Shown here piece after piece: positions 1-9,017 of a stretch of DNA of 64,000 bases; position 1 is the first letter of the stretch, and every line of letters starts with the position of its first letter. The notes under the pieces are model-generated. The model worked only from the letters and a program-made list of their open reading frames with translations. It made no database searches and had not been told where the DNA came from. The translations under genes and the position numbers were made by a program. The stretch is from assembly GCF_031195445.1 (NCBI RefSeq), contig NZ_CP133480.1, positions 1,846,001 to 1,910,000 on the forward strand. Reading direction: 5' to 3'. Source of the stretch: Acuticoccus sp. MNP-M23 (lineage in GTDB: Bacteria; Pseudomonadota; Alphaproteobacteria; Rhizobiales; Amorphaceae).

Positions 1-807
1 GGTGACGTCGGTGAGGGTGATGATCACACGGTCGGCGAGGAAGGGCTTGGCCGCGATGCGCACGCGGCGCTCGGGCGCGGCCCGCAATGCCGCCTCGATC
101 TGGCCGCTGGCGCGGCTCCGGGCCTGGGCGAACAGGCGGGTCAGTGCGTCGGTGTCGATGGCCAGGCCATCGCCGAGTGTGGCGCCTTCGCCGGCGACGG
201 CGCAAAATGCGTCATTGGCGGAGGCCAGCGTGCCGTCCCGGTTTACGATGGCGGCGGGCGCGGGAATGATGTCGACGATGGACGGCAGAACGTCCTCGTG
301 GGTCGCGGCGCTGGCAGTGCTCGCCTCGAAATAGTGGAGGAGCCGCCCGCCGTCGGCGCGGACCTCCACAACATCGCCGCTGGGCAGGACGCCTGACGCG
401 GTGCCCTTAATGAGGGCGCGGCGGCGAAGGCCAAACAGCACCGCAGCGGCGGCAGGGTCGCTTGCCAGCGCATCGATGCCGGGGGCAAGGCCGCGGCTCT
501 CCATCAGGCGGGCGAACGCGCTGGTGATGGTGAGGGGCGCGCCGTTGTGGTCGGTGACGGCGAGGGCGTGGTGCGGCTCGGGCGGCGGGGCCGGCAGCGG
601 TGCGCGCCCGGCGAAGTAGAGCCCGATTATTGCGCCAATGAGCGCGGCGAGGGCGGCGCCGATGCCGATGCCCTCCGGCAGTCCCGCCGCCATGCTGGCC
701 GCAGCGACCGCCGCAGCGCAGAGGGCTGCCGCGAAGGGGGCGGCAAGCCGCAGCCGGAGTCCGGCGGTGCCGCCCGAAACATCGCGCGGTTGCATGGTGT
801 CGGCCAT
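1..807 (-). CDS. CckA-like sensor histidine kinase, N-terminal part
   Basis: The open frame runs from an ATG at 807 off the left window edge (269 codons visible). Residues about 20-70 form two hydrophobic helices separated by a very short loop. After a Pro-rich linker come PAS-like stretches (for example a segment beginning LAVTDHNGAPLT, and later PAAIVNRDGTLASANDAF), as in membrane-anchored PAS sensor kinases. The two short N-terminal helices followed by PAS domains match the layout of alphaproteobacterial cell-cycle kinase CckA, but the DHp and catalytic domains lie outside the window. The CckA assignment is therefore inference; membrane PAS sensor protein is the safer call. It lies 66 bp downstream of dksA on the same strand and may be co-transcribed with it. 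Confidence 0.6.
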   Translation of the reverse strand, partial: MADTMQPRDVSGGTAGLRLRLAAPFAAALCAAAVAAASMAAGLPEGIGIGAALAALIGAIIGLYFAGRAPLPAPPPEPHHALAVTDHNGAPLTITSAFARLMESRGLAPGIDALASDPAAAAVLFGLRRRALIKGTASGVLPSGDVVEVRADGGRLLHYFEASTASAATHEDVLPSIVDIIPAPAAIVNRDGTLASANDAFCAVAGEGATLGDGLAIDTDALTRLFAQARSRASGQIEAALRAAPERRVRIAAKPFLADRVIITLTDVT

Positions 808-873
808 CGGATCAGTCCCCTGCCTGCGGACTTTTGATGATGGCACAGCCGGCGGCAAAGGTCGCCGGCGGGG

Positions 874-1296
874 TCAGTCGTCCCTGTGGATTCGCTCGCG
901 CCGTTCGTGGCGTTCCTGTGCCTCGATGGACAACGTCGCGACTGGGCGCGCATCCAGCCGGCGCACGCCAATGGGCTCGCCGGATTCTTCGCAATAACCG
1001 TAACTGCCGTCTTCGATCCGAGACAGGGCCGCATCGATCTTTGCAATCAACTTGCGCTGGCGGTCTCGAGCGCGCAATTCGATCGCGTGATCCGATTCCG
1101 AGGTTGCCCTGTCCGCCAGATCCGGGTGATTGCGCTCGCGTTCTGCGAGTTGTTCAAGTGTATACTTGCTCTCGCGAAGTATATCGGAGCGCCAAGACAG
1201 CAATTTATTACGAAAATACTCTTGCTGTTCCGCGTTCATGAAAGGCTCGTCCTCGGTCGGACGGTAGCCATCTTCGACAGTGTCGTCGATCACCAT
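874..1296 (-). CDS. dksA: RNA polymerase-binding transcription factor DksA
   Basis: DksA binds the RNA polymerase secondary channel and, with ppGpp, tunes transcription during starvation. The chosen start (MVIDDTVEDG) gives 140 aa; an in-frame ATG ten codons upstream (1326) is less likely because that stretch does not resemble the family. The coiled-coil region carries many Arg/Glu/Leu residues, and the C-terminal block reads YCEESGEPIGVRRL and then RPVATLSIEAQERHERRERIH, both family signatures. Only the first of the four zinc-finger Cys positions is Cys, the usual state of alphaproteobacterial DksA, so zinc binding is doubtful. Neighbours on the same strand are a small TUDOR-like gene upstream and the sensor kinase downstream. 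Confidence 0.93.
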   Translation of the reverse strand: MVIDDTVEDGYRPTEDEPFMNAEQQEYFRNKLLSWRSDILRESKYTLEQLAERERNHPDLADRATSESDHAIELRARDRQRKLIAKIDAALSRIEDGSYGYCEESGEPIGVRRLDARPVATLSIEAQERHERRERIHRDD

Positions 1297-1462
1297 ACTC
1301 ACCGCTTCATCCCCAAGCCAATACAACGTGCCTATACACTGTCCGAAAGCGATTGCAACAGCATAACCCCAACACCTTTGGGTCGCTAAAGTGCTGCCGA
1401 GGCAGTGTGGGCGGCGGGTCGCACCTGTGCTTCGCGCCGCTCCCTGCCGGAAATGCTGCCGG

Positions 1463-1675
1463 TCAGGCGCGTTCGACCTCGGAGTGGAGCTTCAGTGCCG
1501 CACCGCCCGATTGTTGGGTGATGTAGTAGGCCGGGCAGTCTTTCGAGCCTTTGCGGGTGACTTCCGTGCCGTCGATCTTGCGGGTGGTCTTGCGGGTGTA
1601 GACCTTCTCCACCTTGCCCGTGGCCGTGCCCTTTCCCCATTTCCACTTGACTTTATCGCCCTCGGAATAACTCAT
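1463..1675 (-). CDS. DUF2945 / hypervirulence-associated TUDOR-like small protein
   Basis: This is a 70-residue basic protein opening MSYSEGDKVKWKWGKGTATG and carrying a KVEKVYTRKTTRKIDGTEV segment. That pattern, an SH3/TUDOR-like beta-barrel start with conserved V-x-W-x-W-G-x-G and repeated Lys/Thr/Arg, matches the DUF2945 (HVA1-family TUDOR) small proteins common in Rhizobiales. No enzymatic residues are visible, and the molecular role of the family is not established; nucleic-acid or protein binding is inferred from the fold only. It is 166 bp upstream of dksA on the same strand and divergent from the MoxR gene. Confidence 0.8.
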   Translation of the reverse strand: MSYSEGDKVKWKWGKGTATGKVEKVYTRKTTRKIDGTEVTRKGSKDCPAYYITQQSGGAALKLHSEVERA

Positions 1676-1756
1676 GTTTTCAGGCCTCCCTGGCTTTATT
1701 GGGCGGTTAACCGGCGAGGCCGGTTTCGAGTTCCACGGCGCGGCAAGGTGTCATCA

Positions 1757-2596
1757 ATGCGCTTCGAAGGCTCTGACTCCTACGTCGCGACAGCCGATCT
1801 TCAGATTGCGGTCAATGCCGCCGTGGCACTCGAACGTCCGCTGCTCGTCAAGGGCGAGCCGGGCACCGGAAAGTCGGTTCTTGCTGCCGAAGTGGCCCGG
1901 GCCATGGGCGCGCCACTGATCGAGTGGCACATCAAGTCTACCACAAAGGCCAGAGAAGGCCTGTACGAATATGATGCAGTCGCCCGTCTGCGCGACAGTC
2001 AGCTCGGCGATCCGCGCGTGTCGGATATCGCGAACTATATTCGCAAGGGCCGCCTGTGGGAGGCGTTTGCCGCGCCCGAACGGCCCGTCCTCTTGATCGA
2101 CGAGATCGACAAGGCGGACATCGAATTCCCCAACGACCTGCTCCTCGAACTCGACCGGATGGAGTTCACCGTGCAGGAGACCGGGGAGCGGATTGCCGCG
2201 GCCGTCCGCCCGGTTGTCATCATCACTTCCAACAACGAAAAAGAGCTGCCGGATGCGTTCCTGCGCCGCTGCTTCTTCCATTTCATCAAGTTTCCGGATG
2301 CCGAGACGCTGGCCGACATTGTGGAGCTGCACTTCCCGCGCCTGAAGCCGCGTCTCCTTACCGCAGCGCTGGAGACCTTTTTCGAGCTGCGTGACGTGCC
2401 GGGCCTGAAGAAGCGGCCTTCGACCTCCGAGCTTCTCGACTGGATCAAGCTGCTGGTTATCGAGGACATTGCGCCGGAGGCGCTGCGCGAAAGCGGAAGC
2501 AAGATGCTGCCGCCGCTCTACGGTGCGCTGGTGAAGAACGAACAGGATGTCCACCTCTTCGAGCGTCTGGCCTTCCTCGACAGGGCACGGCGGTAG
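1757..2596 (+). CDS. MoxR family AAA+ ATPase
   Basis: This 279-aa AAA+ ATPase of the MoxR type acts as a chaperone-like remodeller, usually with a von Willebrand A (VWA) partner. Walker A is GEPGTGKS (residues 33-40) and Walker B LLIDEID (112-118); sensor and lid regions follow (SNNEKELPDAFLRRC). The start at 1757 was chosen because homology begins at MRFEGSDSYVATADLQ, while the frame further upstream reads low-complexity Arg/Pro sequence. The likely VWA partner is the gene at 5063-6250, about 2.5 kb away on the opposite strand, so the pair is not in one operon here. The stop codon abuts the ATG of the SixA-like gene (TAGATG), suggesting translational coupling. Confidence 0.9.
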   Translation: MRFEGSDSYVATADLQIAVNAAVALERPLLVKGEPGTGKSVLAAEVARAMGAPLIEWHIKSTTKAREGLYEYDAVARLRDSQLGDPRVSDIANYIRKGRLWEAFAAPERPVLLIDEIDKADIEFPNDLLLELDRMEFTVQETGERIAAAVRPVVIITSNNEKELPDAFLRRCFFHFIKFPDAETLADIVELHFPRLKPRLLTAALETFFELRDVPGLKKRPSTSELLDWIKLLVIEDIAPEALRESGSKMLPPLYGALVKNEQDVHLFERLAFLDRARR

Positions 2597-3061
2597 ATGC
2601 GCAGGCTCATCATCATGCGGCATGCGCGCGCGGAGGCGGGCAGCGGCAAGCCGGATTTCGACAGGATGCTCGATCCTCGCGGATGGCACGAGGCGGGCGA
2701 TGTCGGCGCGGCGCTGGCCGAAGCCGGCCTTCTGCCCGACATGGTGCTGTGCTCGGCGGCACGGCGCACGCGCGATACGCTCGCCGCCATCATGCCGCAC
2801 CTGTCGCGCGACTGCACAATCCGCATCCTTGGCGAAATCTACAACGCCGAGCCGCCTGCGCTGTGCAATCTCCTGGGCCGCGCCTCCGGCCAGACCATAT
2901 TGCTCATCGGCCACAATCCCACGGTCCACAGCCTGGCGCTCGACCTTGCGGGCGAGAATGCCGGAAAAGTGGGCAACAGCTTTCCCACCAGCACCGCCGC
3001 GGTGTTCACCATCGGCGCCGCGCTGGACACCGCTGACTTCAAGGGCCTCCTCACCCCATGA
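2597..3061 (+). CDS. SixA-like histidine phosphatase
   Basis: A 154-aa protein of the histidine phosphatase (phosphoglycerate mutase-like) superfamily. The catalytic RHA motif is at the N-terminus (MRRLIIMRHARAE, H9), and the second catalytic histidine is in the LLIGHNPTVHSLAL segment. It closely resembles SixA, which removes phosphate from phosphohistidine on signalling or PTS proteins, but the substrate here is unknown. The ATG follows the stop of the MoxR gene directly, and its own stop overlaps the next start by 4 bp (ATGA, 3058-3061), so the three genes form a tight operon. Confidence 0.88.
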   Translation: MRRLIIMRHARAEAGSGKPDFDRMLDPRGWHEAGDVGAALAEAGLLPDMVLCSAARRTRDTLAAIMPHLSRDCTIRILGEIYNAEPPALCNLLGRASGQTILLIGHNPTVHSLALDLAGENAGKVGNSFPTSTAAVFTIGAALDTADFKGLLTP

Positions 3062-3705
3062 CTGCAATCATCTCCGCCGAAACGCGCACCCGCGACCAGA
3101 TCGTGCGCTTTGCCGAACTTCTCTACATGCGCGGATATGCTCACGGCACCACGGGCAACATCTCCGCCCGCGTGGGTGACGTGATGCTGGTCACGCCCAC
3201 AAATTCGTGCATGGGCCTTCTGGACGCGGAGCGGATTTCGGCCGTTGCGGCCGATGGCAGCCTCCTGTCCGGTGACAAGCCGTCCAAGGAAACCTTCCTG
3301 CATCTGGCGATGTACGAGGAGCGGGCGAACGCGGCGGCCGTGGTCCATCTCCACTCCACCCACTCGGTTGCCGTCTCGATCCTTGCCGACACCGACCCCG
3401 ACAATGCGCTGCCGCCGCTGACCGCCTACCACCACATGAAGGTCGGCCGCCTGCCGCTGATCCCCTATGTGCGGCCGGGCGACATGGGACTGGCCGACAA
3501 GGTGCGTGCCCATGCCCGCAGCACCCACGCCATGCTTCTGGCCAACCACGGGCCGGTGGTGGCCGGCAAGTCGCTCATGGACGCGGTTGCGATTGCCGAA
3601 GAGCTGGAGGAGACCGCCAAGCTCACCCTTCTCACCCACGGCCGCGCGGTGAAGGGCCTGTGCACCGCGCATCTCGCCGAACTCGACGAAGCATTCCCCA
3701 GCTGA
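3058..3705 (+). CDS. Class II aldolase/adducin family protein, OtnC-like
   Basis: A 215-aa zinc-dependent class II aldolase-family protein. The N-terminal TTGNISARVGDVMLVTPT block, the metal-binding HLHSTHSVA motif and the later LLANHGPVVAGK histidine match the fuculose-phosphate aldolase fold. Length and motif wording are closest to 3-oxo-tetronate 4-phosphate decarboxylase (OtnC), but no otnK or otnI partner is in the window, so the substrate is unassigned. It overlaps the SixA-like gene by four bases (ATGA). It converges with the DUF3754 gene with a gap of only 12 bp. Confidence 0.82.
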   Translation: MTAIISAETRTRDQIVRFAELLYMRGYAHGTTGNISARVGDVMLVTPTNSCMGLLDAERISAVAADGSLLSGDKPSKETFLHLAMYEERANAAAVVHLHSTHSVAVSILADTDPDNALPPLTAYHHMKVGRLPLIPYVRPGDMGLADKVRAHARSTHAMLLANHGPVVAGKSLMDAVAIAEELEETAKLTLLTHGRAVKGLCTAHLAELDEAFPS

Positions 3706-3717
3706 TCGGCGCTGCGG

Positions 3718-5037
3718 TCAGACCTCGGCCGGTTCGAGCACCGGGGCGGGGTCGCACATGTGGCGCGCGTCGTCGCGGTCATCGCCGGTGACGAGGCGGG
3801 CATAGATCTCCGCCGCTTCGGCAAGGGTCGCAAACACCAGCGTATCGCCTTCGCTGCGCACCGCGCCGTCGGCCTTCAGGCGCGACAGGGCGTCGTGCAG
3901 CTCGAAATCCACCGCGATGCCGTAGCGGGCCTCGATGATCTCGTCGATCCGCGCCTTGCGGCCTGCCAGCTCCTGCGTCGCAACGCGGGTGCCGGCGTGG
4001 AAGTAGAGGGCAATCAGGTCCTCCTTCACGTCCTCTTCCTCCGCACGGTCGAGCAGGAGCATGAGCGCGGCGCGGTTGTTGGCCAGATTGTGGAAGAACA
4101 GCCGCTGCGACAGCTCCATCATGTAGCGCGTGTGCTGGTTGAAGAATGTCGCGATCTGCCGTGCGAGCAGTCCCCCGAAGCCGATCAGCGCACCCACGGC
4201 GGTGAACGGGTTGGTGGCCGCCAGGATCTTTCCGGTGGTGCTGAATATGCCGAAGGCCGTGCCGCCGCCCGCGGTGGCATAGAATTTCATCTTGTCGAAC
4301 GGGCGGAACGCCACCTCGCGCAGCGGAAACAGCATTTCGAGGTCGTGCTCGGGAATGTCCTTGAACACCTTCATGTAGATGAAGTCGGACGAGGTGCCGG
4401 TGGGAAGCTGCTTGCGCCGCTTGCGCACCATCTTCAGCGCTTTGGCGTGCGACAGGTTCTGGGTGCTGGCCAGCTCGGCGGCGCGGTCCGCCTCCGGCTT
4501 CAGCTTGAGGAGGATGAAGAGGCGCCGGTAGTTGCGGGTTTCGTACGATCGCTTGAGAAAGAATGTCTGCGAATTGCGCACCGTGTGGGTTCGCGAATAG
4601 GTCTCGCGGCGGAATATCAAAAGCTCGTCATACTCGGCGAGATCCACCGAGATGTGGAGCGAGTACGGGCTCTTCTCGTTCAGGAGCACGTTCAGCGTTT
4701 CGGTGTCGATGGGGTTGTAGTTCGCCCGCTCCAGAAGGTGCGTGGTGAGGGTGGACAGCTTTTCCTTCATCGCGCCGGTCTCTGCGGCGGAAAATGTCTG
4801 GACGCGTTTGGTGTCCCGGTCCGGGCTGAAGGGCAGGTAGCAGCGGCGCATCTCGTCGGCGAGGGCGCGGTAGCCGTGGCTGCGGTGGCGCTGGAGGTGC
4901 AGGGCCAGCTCCGCAAATGCCGGGCGCTCGCCGGCCATCGCCGGGTCCTGACACAGATCCGCAATCACGGCTTGCCGCGTCAGCGGGATGAAGCGGCTGA
5001 GAGCCGGATCGGCGGGGGGCGGCGTTTCGGCGCTCAC
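3718..5037 (-). CDS. DUF3754 (TMEM143-family) protein
   Basis: A 439-aa protein with an N-terminal helical region, a central block containing SRTHTVRNSQTFFLKRSYET and IYMKVFKDIPEHDLEMLFPL, and a hydrophobic hairpin (GGGTAFGIFSTTGKILAATN through TAVGALIGFGGLLARQ). A helical segment with FFNQHTRYMMELSQRLFFHN and NRAALMLLLDRAEEEDVKE follows. This layout matches DUF3754, the family of eukaryotic TMEM143, whose function is unknown. The hairpin suggests membrane association. It sits immediately upstream of nothing co-directional; the VWA gene (5063-6250, same strand) lies 25 bp before it, so the two are probably co-transcribed. Confidence 0.8.
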   Translation of the reverse strand: MSAETPPPADPALSRFIPLTRQAVIADLCQDPAMAGERPAFAELALHLQRHRSHGYRALADEMRRCYLPFSPDRDTKRVQTFSAAETGAMKEKLSTLTTHLLERANYNPIDTETLNVLLNEKSPYSLHISVDLAEYDELLIFRRETYSRTHTVRNSQTFFLKRSYETRNYRRLFILLKLKPEADRAAELASTQNLSHAKALKMVRKRRKQLPTGTSSDFIYMKVFKDIPEHDLEMLFPLREVAFRPFDKMKFYATAGGGTAFGIFSTTGKILAATNPFTAVGALIGFGGLLARQIATFFNQHTRYMMELSQRLFFHNLANNRAALMLLLDRAEEEDVKEDLIALYFHAGTRVATQELAGRKARIDEIIEARYGIAVDFELHDALSRLKADGAVRSEGDTLVFATLAEAAEIYARLVTGDDRDDARHMCDPAPVLEPAEV

Positions 5038-5062
5038 GTTGGTCTCCGGTTGGGGCCGGCGC

Positions 5063-6250
5063 TCAGCGGCGCAGGGCGTCGATTGTGGCGTCGAGGCCGG
5101 ACAGACTCAACTCGAACATCCGGCGCTCCATGATCGACGCGATCATCTGGGTCGATTGTGTATAGCGCCACAGGTCCGCCCGCACGGGATTGATCCATGC
5201 CGCCTTGGGAAAATGGGCGAGAAGACGCTTCAGCCAGACTTCGCCGGGTTCGGTGTTCCAGTGCTCCACAGAGCCGCCGGGCATGGCAATTTCGTAGGGG
5301 CTCATGGCGGCATCGCCCACGATGACGAGGCGCGTGTCCGCAGGGAAGGTGCGGATGATGTCCTCGGTCGGCACCTGATCCACCCGCCGCCGGGCGTTCT
5401 CGCGCCAGAGCCCTTCGTAGACGCAGTTGTGGAAGTAGTAGTGCGTCAGCGAGCGGAATTCGGACCGTGCGGCGGAGAACAGCTCCTCGCAGACCTTGAT
5501 GTGGTCGTCCATCGACCCGCCGATATCGAGGAGCAGCAGCACCTTGATGGCGTTCTGCCGCTCGCGCCGGGTCTTGACGTCGAGGTAGCCTTCGCGGGCG
5601 GTGGCGGCGATGGTCTCGTCGATGTCCAGCTCCTCGGTGGCGCCGGTGCGCGCCAGCTGCCTGAGCTTGCGCAAGGCGATGCGGATGGAGCGGGTGCCGA
5701 TCTCGACGCTGTCGTCGAGGTCGCGGAACTCGCGCTTTTCCCACACTTTTACCGCGCGGCGGTGGCGGCCGGGGCCACCGATGCGGACGCCTTCGGGGTT
5801 GTATCCGCCATGGCCGAAGGGGCTGGTGCCGCCGGTGCCGATCCACTTGGAACCGCCCTGATGGCGGCCCTCCTGCTCGGCCAGCCGCTGGCGCAGCGTC
5901 TCCATCAGCTTGTCGAACCCGCCCAGCGCCTCAACCTTCGCCCGGTCCTCCTCGGACAGGAAGCGCTCGGCCAGAAGGCGCAGCCACTCTTCGGGGAGTT
6001 CGCGGGCGGCAACGTCTTCGCCGCCGTCCGGCGACAGCGCGTGGAGGCCCTTGAATACCTTGGCGAACACCCGGTCGAACGCGTCGATCTTCGTCTCGTC
6101 CTTGACGAGGATGGCGCGCGAGAGGTGGTAGAACGCCTCGATATCGGTCCCGGCGAGGCCCTTCTCCATGGCCTCCAGCAACGTGAGGTACTCGCGCAGG
6201 GAGACCGGCACTCCGGCGGCCCTCAGTTCCTCGAACAATGGTGTGAACAT
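5063..6250 (-). CDS. VWA domain-containing protein (CoxE-like)
   Basis: A 395-aa protein. The N-terminal helical half opens FTPLFEELRAAGVPVSLREY, typical of CoxE-like VWA proteins that partner MoxR ATPases. A Gly-rich linker (about residues 130-165) precedes a VWA domain. The MIDAS motif reads D242-I-G-G-S246, with the first Ser of the canonical DxSxS replaced by Gly, a common variation in this subfamily. A nearby FHNCVYEGLWR segment and a TRLVIVGDAAMSPYE block complete the fold. Partnership with the MoxR ATPase at 1757-2596 is inference from family behaviour and proximity. It lies 25 bp upstream of the DUF3754 gene on the same strand. Confidence 0.87.
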   Translation of the reverse strand: MFTPLFEELRAAGVPVSLREYLTLLEAMEKGLAGTDIEAFYHLSRAILVKDETKIDAFDRVFAKVFKGLHALSPDGGEDVAARELPEEWLRLLAERFLSEEDRAKVEALGGFDKLMETLRQRLAEQEGRHQGGSKWIGTGGTSPFGHGGYNPEGVRIGGPGRHRRAVKVWEKREFRDLDDSVEIGTRSIRIALRKLRQLARTGATEELDIDETIAATAREGYLDVKTRRERQNAIKVLLLLDIGGSMDDHIKVCEELFSAARSEFRSLTHYYFHNCVYEGLWRENARRRVDQVPTEDIIRTFPADTRLVIVGDAAMSPYEIAMPGGSVEHWNTEPGEVWLKRLLAHFPKAAWINPVRADLWRYTQSTQMIASIMERRMFELSLSGLDATIDALRR

Positions 6251-6277
6251 GGGTGCCGCCTTTATGCCCGTCCCACG

Positions 6278-7348
6278 CTAGCGTTCCTTGTCGCCAGGGG
6301 CGATGCGCGCGATTTCGGCGAGAATGTCGTTGACGCGGGGGCGGCGCGTTGCGGTGAATGGGAGCGGCCGCAGGACGTCGAGCGTGGCAAGGCCGAGCCT
6401 TGCCGTCATCAGGCCGTTGACGATGCCTTCCCCGAGCTTGGCCGACAGCTTCGCCGCGATCCCCTTGCCGATCACCTCGCCCACCATGGTGTCGCCCGCC
6501 GCCATGCCGCCGGTGACGGCAAGGTGCGCAATGGCGTGGCGCAGGACGCGGAAGAAGCCCAGCGTGCCGGGGCGGCCGCCATAGATGGTCGCGATGCGCC
6601 GCACCAGCGAAAGCGCGGCGAACAGGATGAACGCCACATCCACCAGTGCGCGCGGCGACAGGGCCGTCACCGCGGCAACCCGGCGGGAGGCGGACACGAT
6701 TGCCCGCACCGCCTCGCGATCGAGCGGGTTCAGGATTTCGCGTTCGCCAAGGCCGATGAGGTCCCGCCCGTCGATGATCTCGCGCATGTGCGCCTTCATG
6801 GCATTGCGGCCGCGGGCGGTGGTGGGGCGGTCGCCATAAAGGTCGCCGAGATCTTCGAGGACGGCCATGGCGGCCTTGCGGTTGTCGGTCTCCACCGCCT
6901 TGTCGGCGCGGCGGCGAAGTCCCTCAACCTCTTTCAGCCGGCGGATGGCGAACCATTCGCGCAGGACCATGCCGAGGAGACCGACCACGGCCAGGACCGC
7001 GAGCCCCGCTGCAATGCCGCCCAGCACCGGGATGCGCGCAAACAGATCCTCGATGAAGGCGTAGAGCGAGATCGACAGCGCAAGGCCGGCAAGGGTGGAA
7101 ACGCTGACCGTGAACAGCGTCAGGAAACTGAAGCGCTTCTTCTCACGCCTTGGCGGCTTGCCAGCGCGCACGGGCGCCAGCGCGGGCCCGGTCCCTCGCT
7201 GCGAGGAAGAGGCGCGCGGCGGTTCCTCGTCAAGCAGAGGCTCCGCTTCGAGCGCCGGGTCCGGCTCGAAGACGGGCTCCGGGTCGGGCGTGTGCGCATC
7301 GGGCTCGACATTGTCGAGGTCGAACACCTGGGGGCGGCGGCGGGTCAT
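6278..7348 (-). CDS. TIGR01620/DUF697 family membrane protein (YcjF-like)
   Basis: A 356-aa inner-membrane protein. The acidic Pro-rich N-terminus (residues 1-70) is followed by two adjacent transmembrane helices (LTLFTVSVSTLAGLALSISL and GIAAGLAVLAVVGLLGMVL). A soluble region and the DUF697 segment (LSPRALVDVAFILFAALSLV, then YGGRPGTLGFFRVLRHAIAH) come next. This is the standard layout of the TIGR01620/YcjF family, which pairs with the YcjX GTPase-like protein; the physiological role is unsettled. Its ATG overlaps the ycjX stop by 4 bp (7345-7348), so the two are translationally coupled, ycjX first. Confidence 0.9.
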   Translation of the reverse strand: MTRRRPQVFDLDNVEPDAHTPDPEPVFEPDPALEAEPLLDEEPPRASSSQRGTGPALAPVRAGKPPRREKKRFSFLTLFTVSVSTLAGLALSISLYAFIEDLFARIPVLGGIAAGLAVLAVVGLLGMVLREWFAIRRLKEVEGLRRRADKAVETDNRKAAMAVLEDLGDLYGDRPTTARGRNAMKAHMREIIDGRDLIGLGEREILNPLDREAVRAIVSASRRVAAVTALSPRALVDVAFILFAALSLVRRIATIYGGRPGTLGFFRVLRHAIAHLAVTGGMAAGDTMVGEVIGKGIAAKLSAKLGEGIVNGLMTARLGLATLDVLRPLPFTATRRPRVNDILAEIARIAPGDKER

Positions 7349-8796
7349 TGGAGGCGGTCTCCGATGAGATATTGCAACACGCGGTCGAGCCGGATGTGGG
7401 GGAGGGACAGCGTGACCCCCGCATTGTTGCGTTCGATCTGGCCGGGCCGGAAACGCAACGTCGACACACCATAGTCGTCATGGGTGCCGTCGAACACCTC
7501 TGCCGGATTGTCGGGCAGATCGCCGGGAAAGAGCCCCACTTCGGTATTTCCGTCGAAGGTGCGGGCGCCAAGCTTCTGGCCTGCCAGCGGGGTGCCGATG
7601 ATTGTGGGCAGGGCAACGCCGTTCTGGCTGGCTGTGCCTTCGCGCGTGGCGCGCACTGCGGCCATGGCGGCGGTCTGGACATCGGTGCCGGCAAAGGCGG
7701 CCTTGGCGCTGGCCTCCTCCACCAGAGCGGCGAGGATCTTTTCCAGCTTGTCGTGGTCGGTGTGGTGGATGTGGTCGGCTTTGGTCGCGACGAACATGAT
7801 CCGGTCGATCCGCCGGTCGATCAGGCTGCCCAGAAAGGTCAGCTTGCCGGTGCGGAAGCACGACAGCACGGAGATCAGCGCGCGGCGCAGTTCGTCCATC
7901 GCCTCCGGGCCGCCGTTGAGGGCGGACAGGATGTCGACCAGCACGATCTGCCGGTCCAGCCGTGCGAAGTGGTCGCGGAAAAAGGGCCGGACGACATGGG
8001 TCTTGTAGGCCTCGTAGCGGCGTTCCATCATCGCCCACAGCGAGCCTGGCGGGGCAATGCCCTCGGCCGGCACCGTCAGCGGTGCAAAGGTCAGCGCGGG
8101 GGAGCCTTCCATGTCGCCCGGCATCAGGAACCGGCCGGGGGGCAGGGACGCCAGCGCGTTGGGGTCGGCCCGAGCCGCCTTCAGGTACGCGGTGAAGATT
8201 TCCGCCAGGCGCGCGGCATTGCCGTCCGTGGCGGGGGAGAGCGGGTCCAGCTCCGCGGACAGCGCGACGAACTCTGCCGCCTCGCGCGGGCGGCGGGCCG
8301 CTTCCGCCGCAGCCTCGGCGCACCACTCGCGGAAGGAGAGGTGCATCAGCGGCAGGTCCAGCAGCCATTCGCCGGGATAGTCGATCAGGTCGAGGTGCAG
8401 CTTGCCGCGGCCGAGCTTGCGGTTGAACAGGCGCGCGCTCTCATACTCGATGGTGACGCGCAGCTCCGCGATCCGCTTGGTGGACTTGGGCCAGATGCGG
8501 TCCTCGCTCAGCGAGCGCACATGGTCTTCGTAGGGAAAGCGGGGCACCTCGTCGTCCGGCTGCGGGGCAAGGCTCGCCTTTGCCAGCCGGCCTTCCGCGT
8601 AGGGCGCAAACACCGGCAGCCGTCCGCCATGGATGAGGTTGTGCGCCAGCGCTGCCAGAAACACCGTCTTGCCGGAGCGCGACAGACCGGTGACGCCGAG
8701 GCGGAGCGTGGGTGCCATCATCTCGCGGGCACGCTCCTCCAGCACTGCGCCAGCAAGGCGCGCCTGTTCCTCGATGCGGCGCAAGCGCTCGCGCAT
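7345..8796 (-). CDS. ycjX: YcjX family P-loop NTPase
   Basis: A 483-aa YcjX-family nucleotide-binding protein, a stress-associated family with a Ras-like fold. Walker A is GLSRSGKT (residues 37-44). A LDLIDYPGEWLLDLPL segment supplies the DxxG-type switch, and later blocks include DRIMFVATKADHIHHTDHDK with the NKxD-like TKAD. The start at 8796 (MRERLRRIEEQ) was chosen over an upstream in-frame GTG/ATG region that lacks family similarity. It is upstream of and overlaps the TIGR01620 gene, the usual arrangement. No cargo or partner beyond that gene can be read from the sequence. Confidence 0.92.
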   Translation of the reverse strand: MRERLRRIEEQARLAGAVLEERAREMMAPTLRLGVTGLSRSGKTVFLAALAHNLIHGGRLPVFAPYAEGRLAKASLAPQPDDEVPRFPYEDHVRSLSEDRIWPKSTKRIAELRVTIEYESARLFNRKLGRGKLHLDLIDYPGEWLLDLPLMHLSFREWCAEAAAEAARRPREAAEFVALSAELDPLSPATDGNAARLAEIFTAYLKAARADPNALASLPPGRFLMPGDMEGSPALTFAPLTVPAEGIAPPGSLWAMMERRYEAYKTHVVRPFFRDHFARLDRQIVLVDILSALNGGPEAMDELRRALISVLSCFRTGKLTFLGSLIDRRIDRIMFVATKADHIHHTDHDKLEKILAALVEEASAKAAFAGTDVQTAAMAAVRATREGTASQNGVALPTIIGTPLAGQKLGARTFDGNTEVGLFPGDLPDNPAEVFDGTHDDYGVSTLRFRPGQIERNNAGVTLSLPHIRLDRVLQYLIGDRLQ

Positions 8797-9017
8797 GTGT
8801 CCTCCGGTCTTCGCTGATGTGGCCCTGCGGGCGAAATGGTTCCGGCAGTGTCCGGGCACGGCCGAACGCCCTAGGTAGGTGTGACGTACCAAAATTAACA
8901 GCTGCTTGGTGCGACGGGCGAACGAACGCCGCTCAGACGCGTTCAGTTACGATCGGGCCATTCCGGCCAAGATGTTGCATCGCTGCCGATGGCATTGAAC
9001 AAGATTGTGGGGCGTTA

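Noticed and set aside
4988-7474. Plus-strand open frame of about 828 codons opposite the VWA and TIGR01620 genes.
   Set aside because: It spans two real minus-strand genes and their gap with Arg/His/Gly-rich content and no domain.
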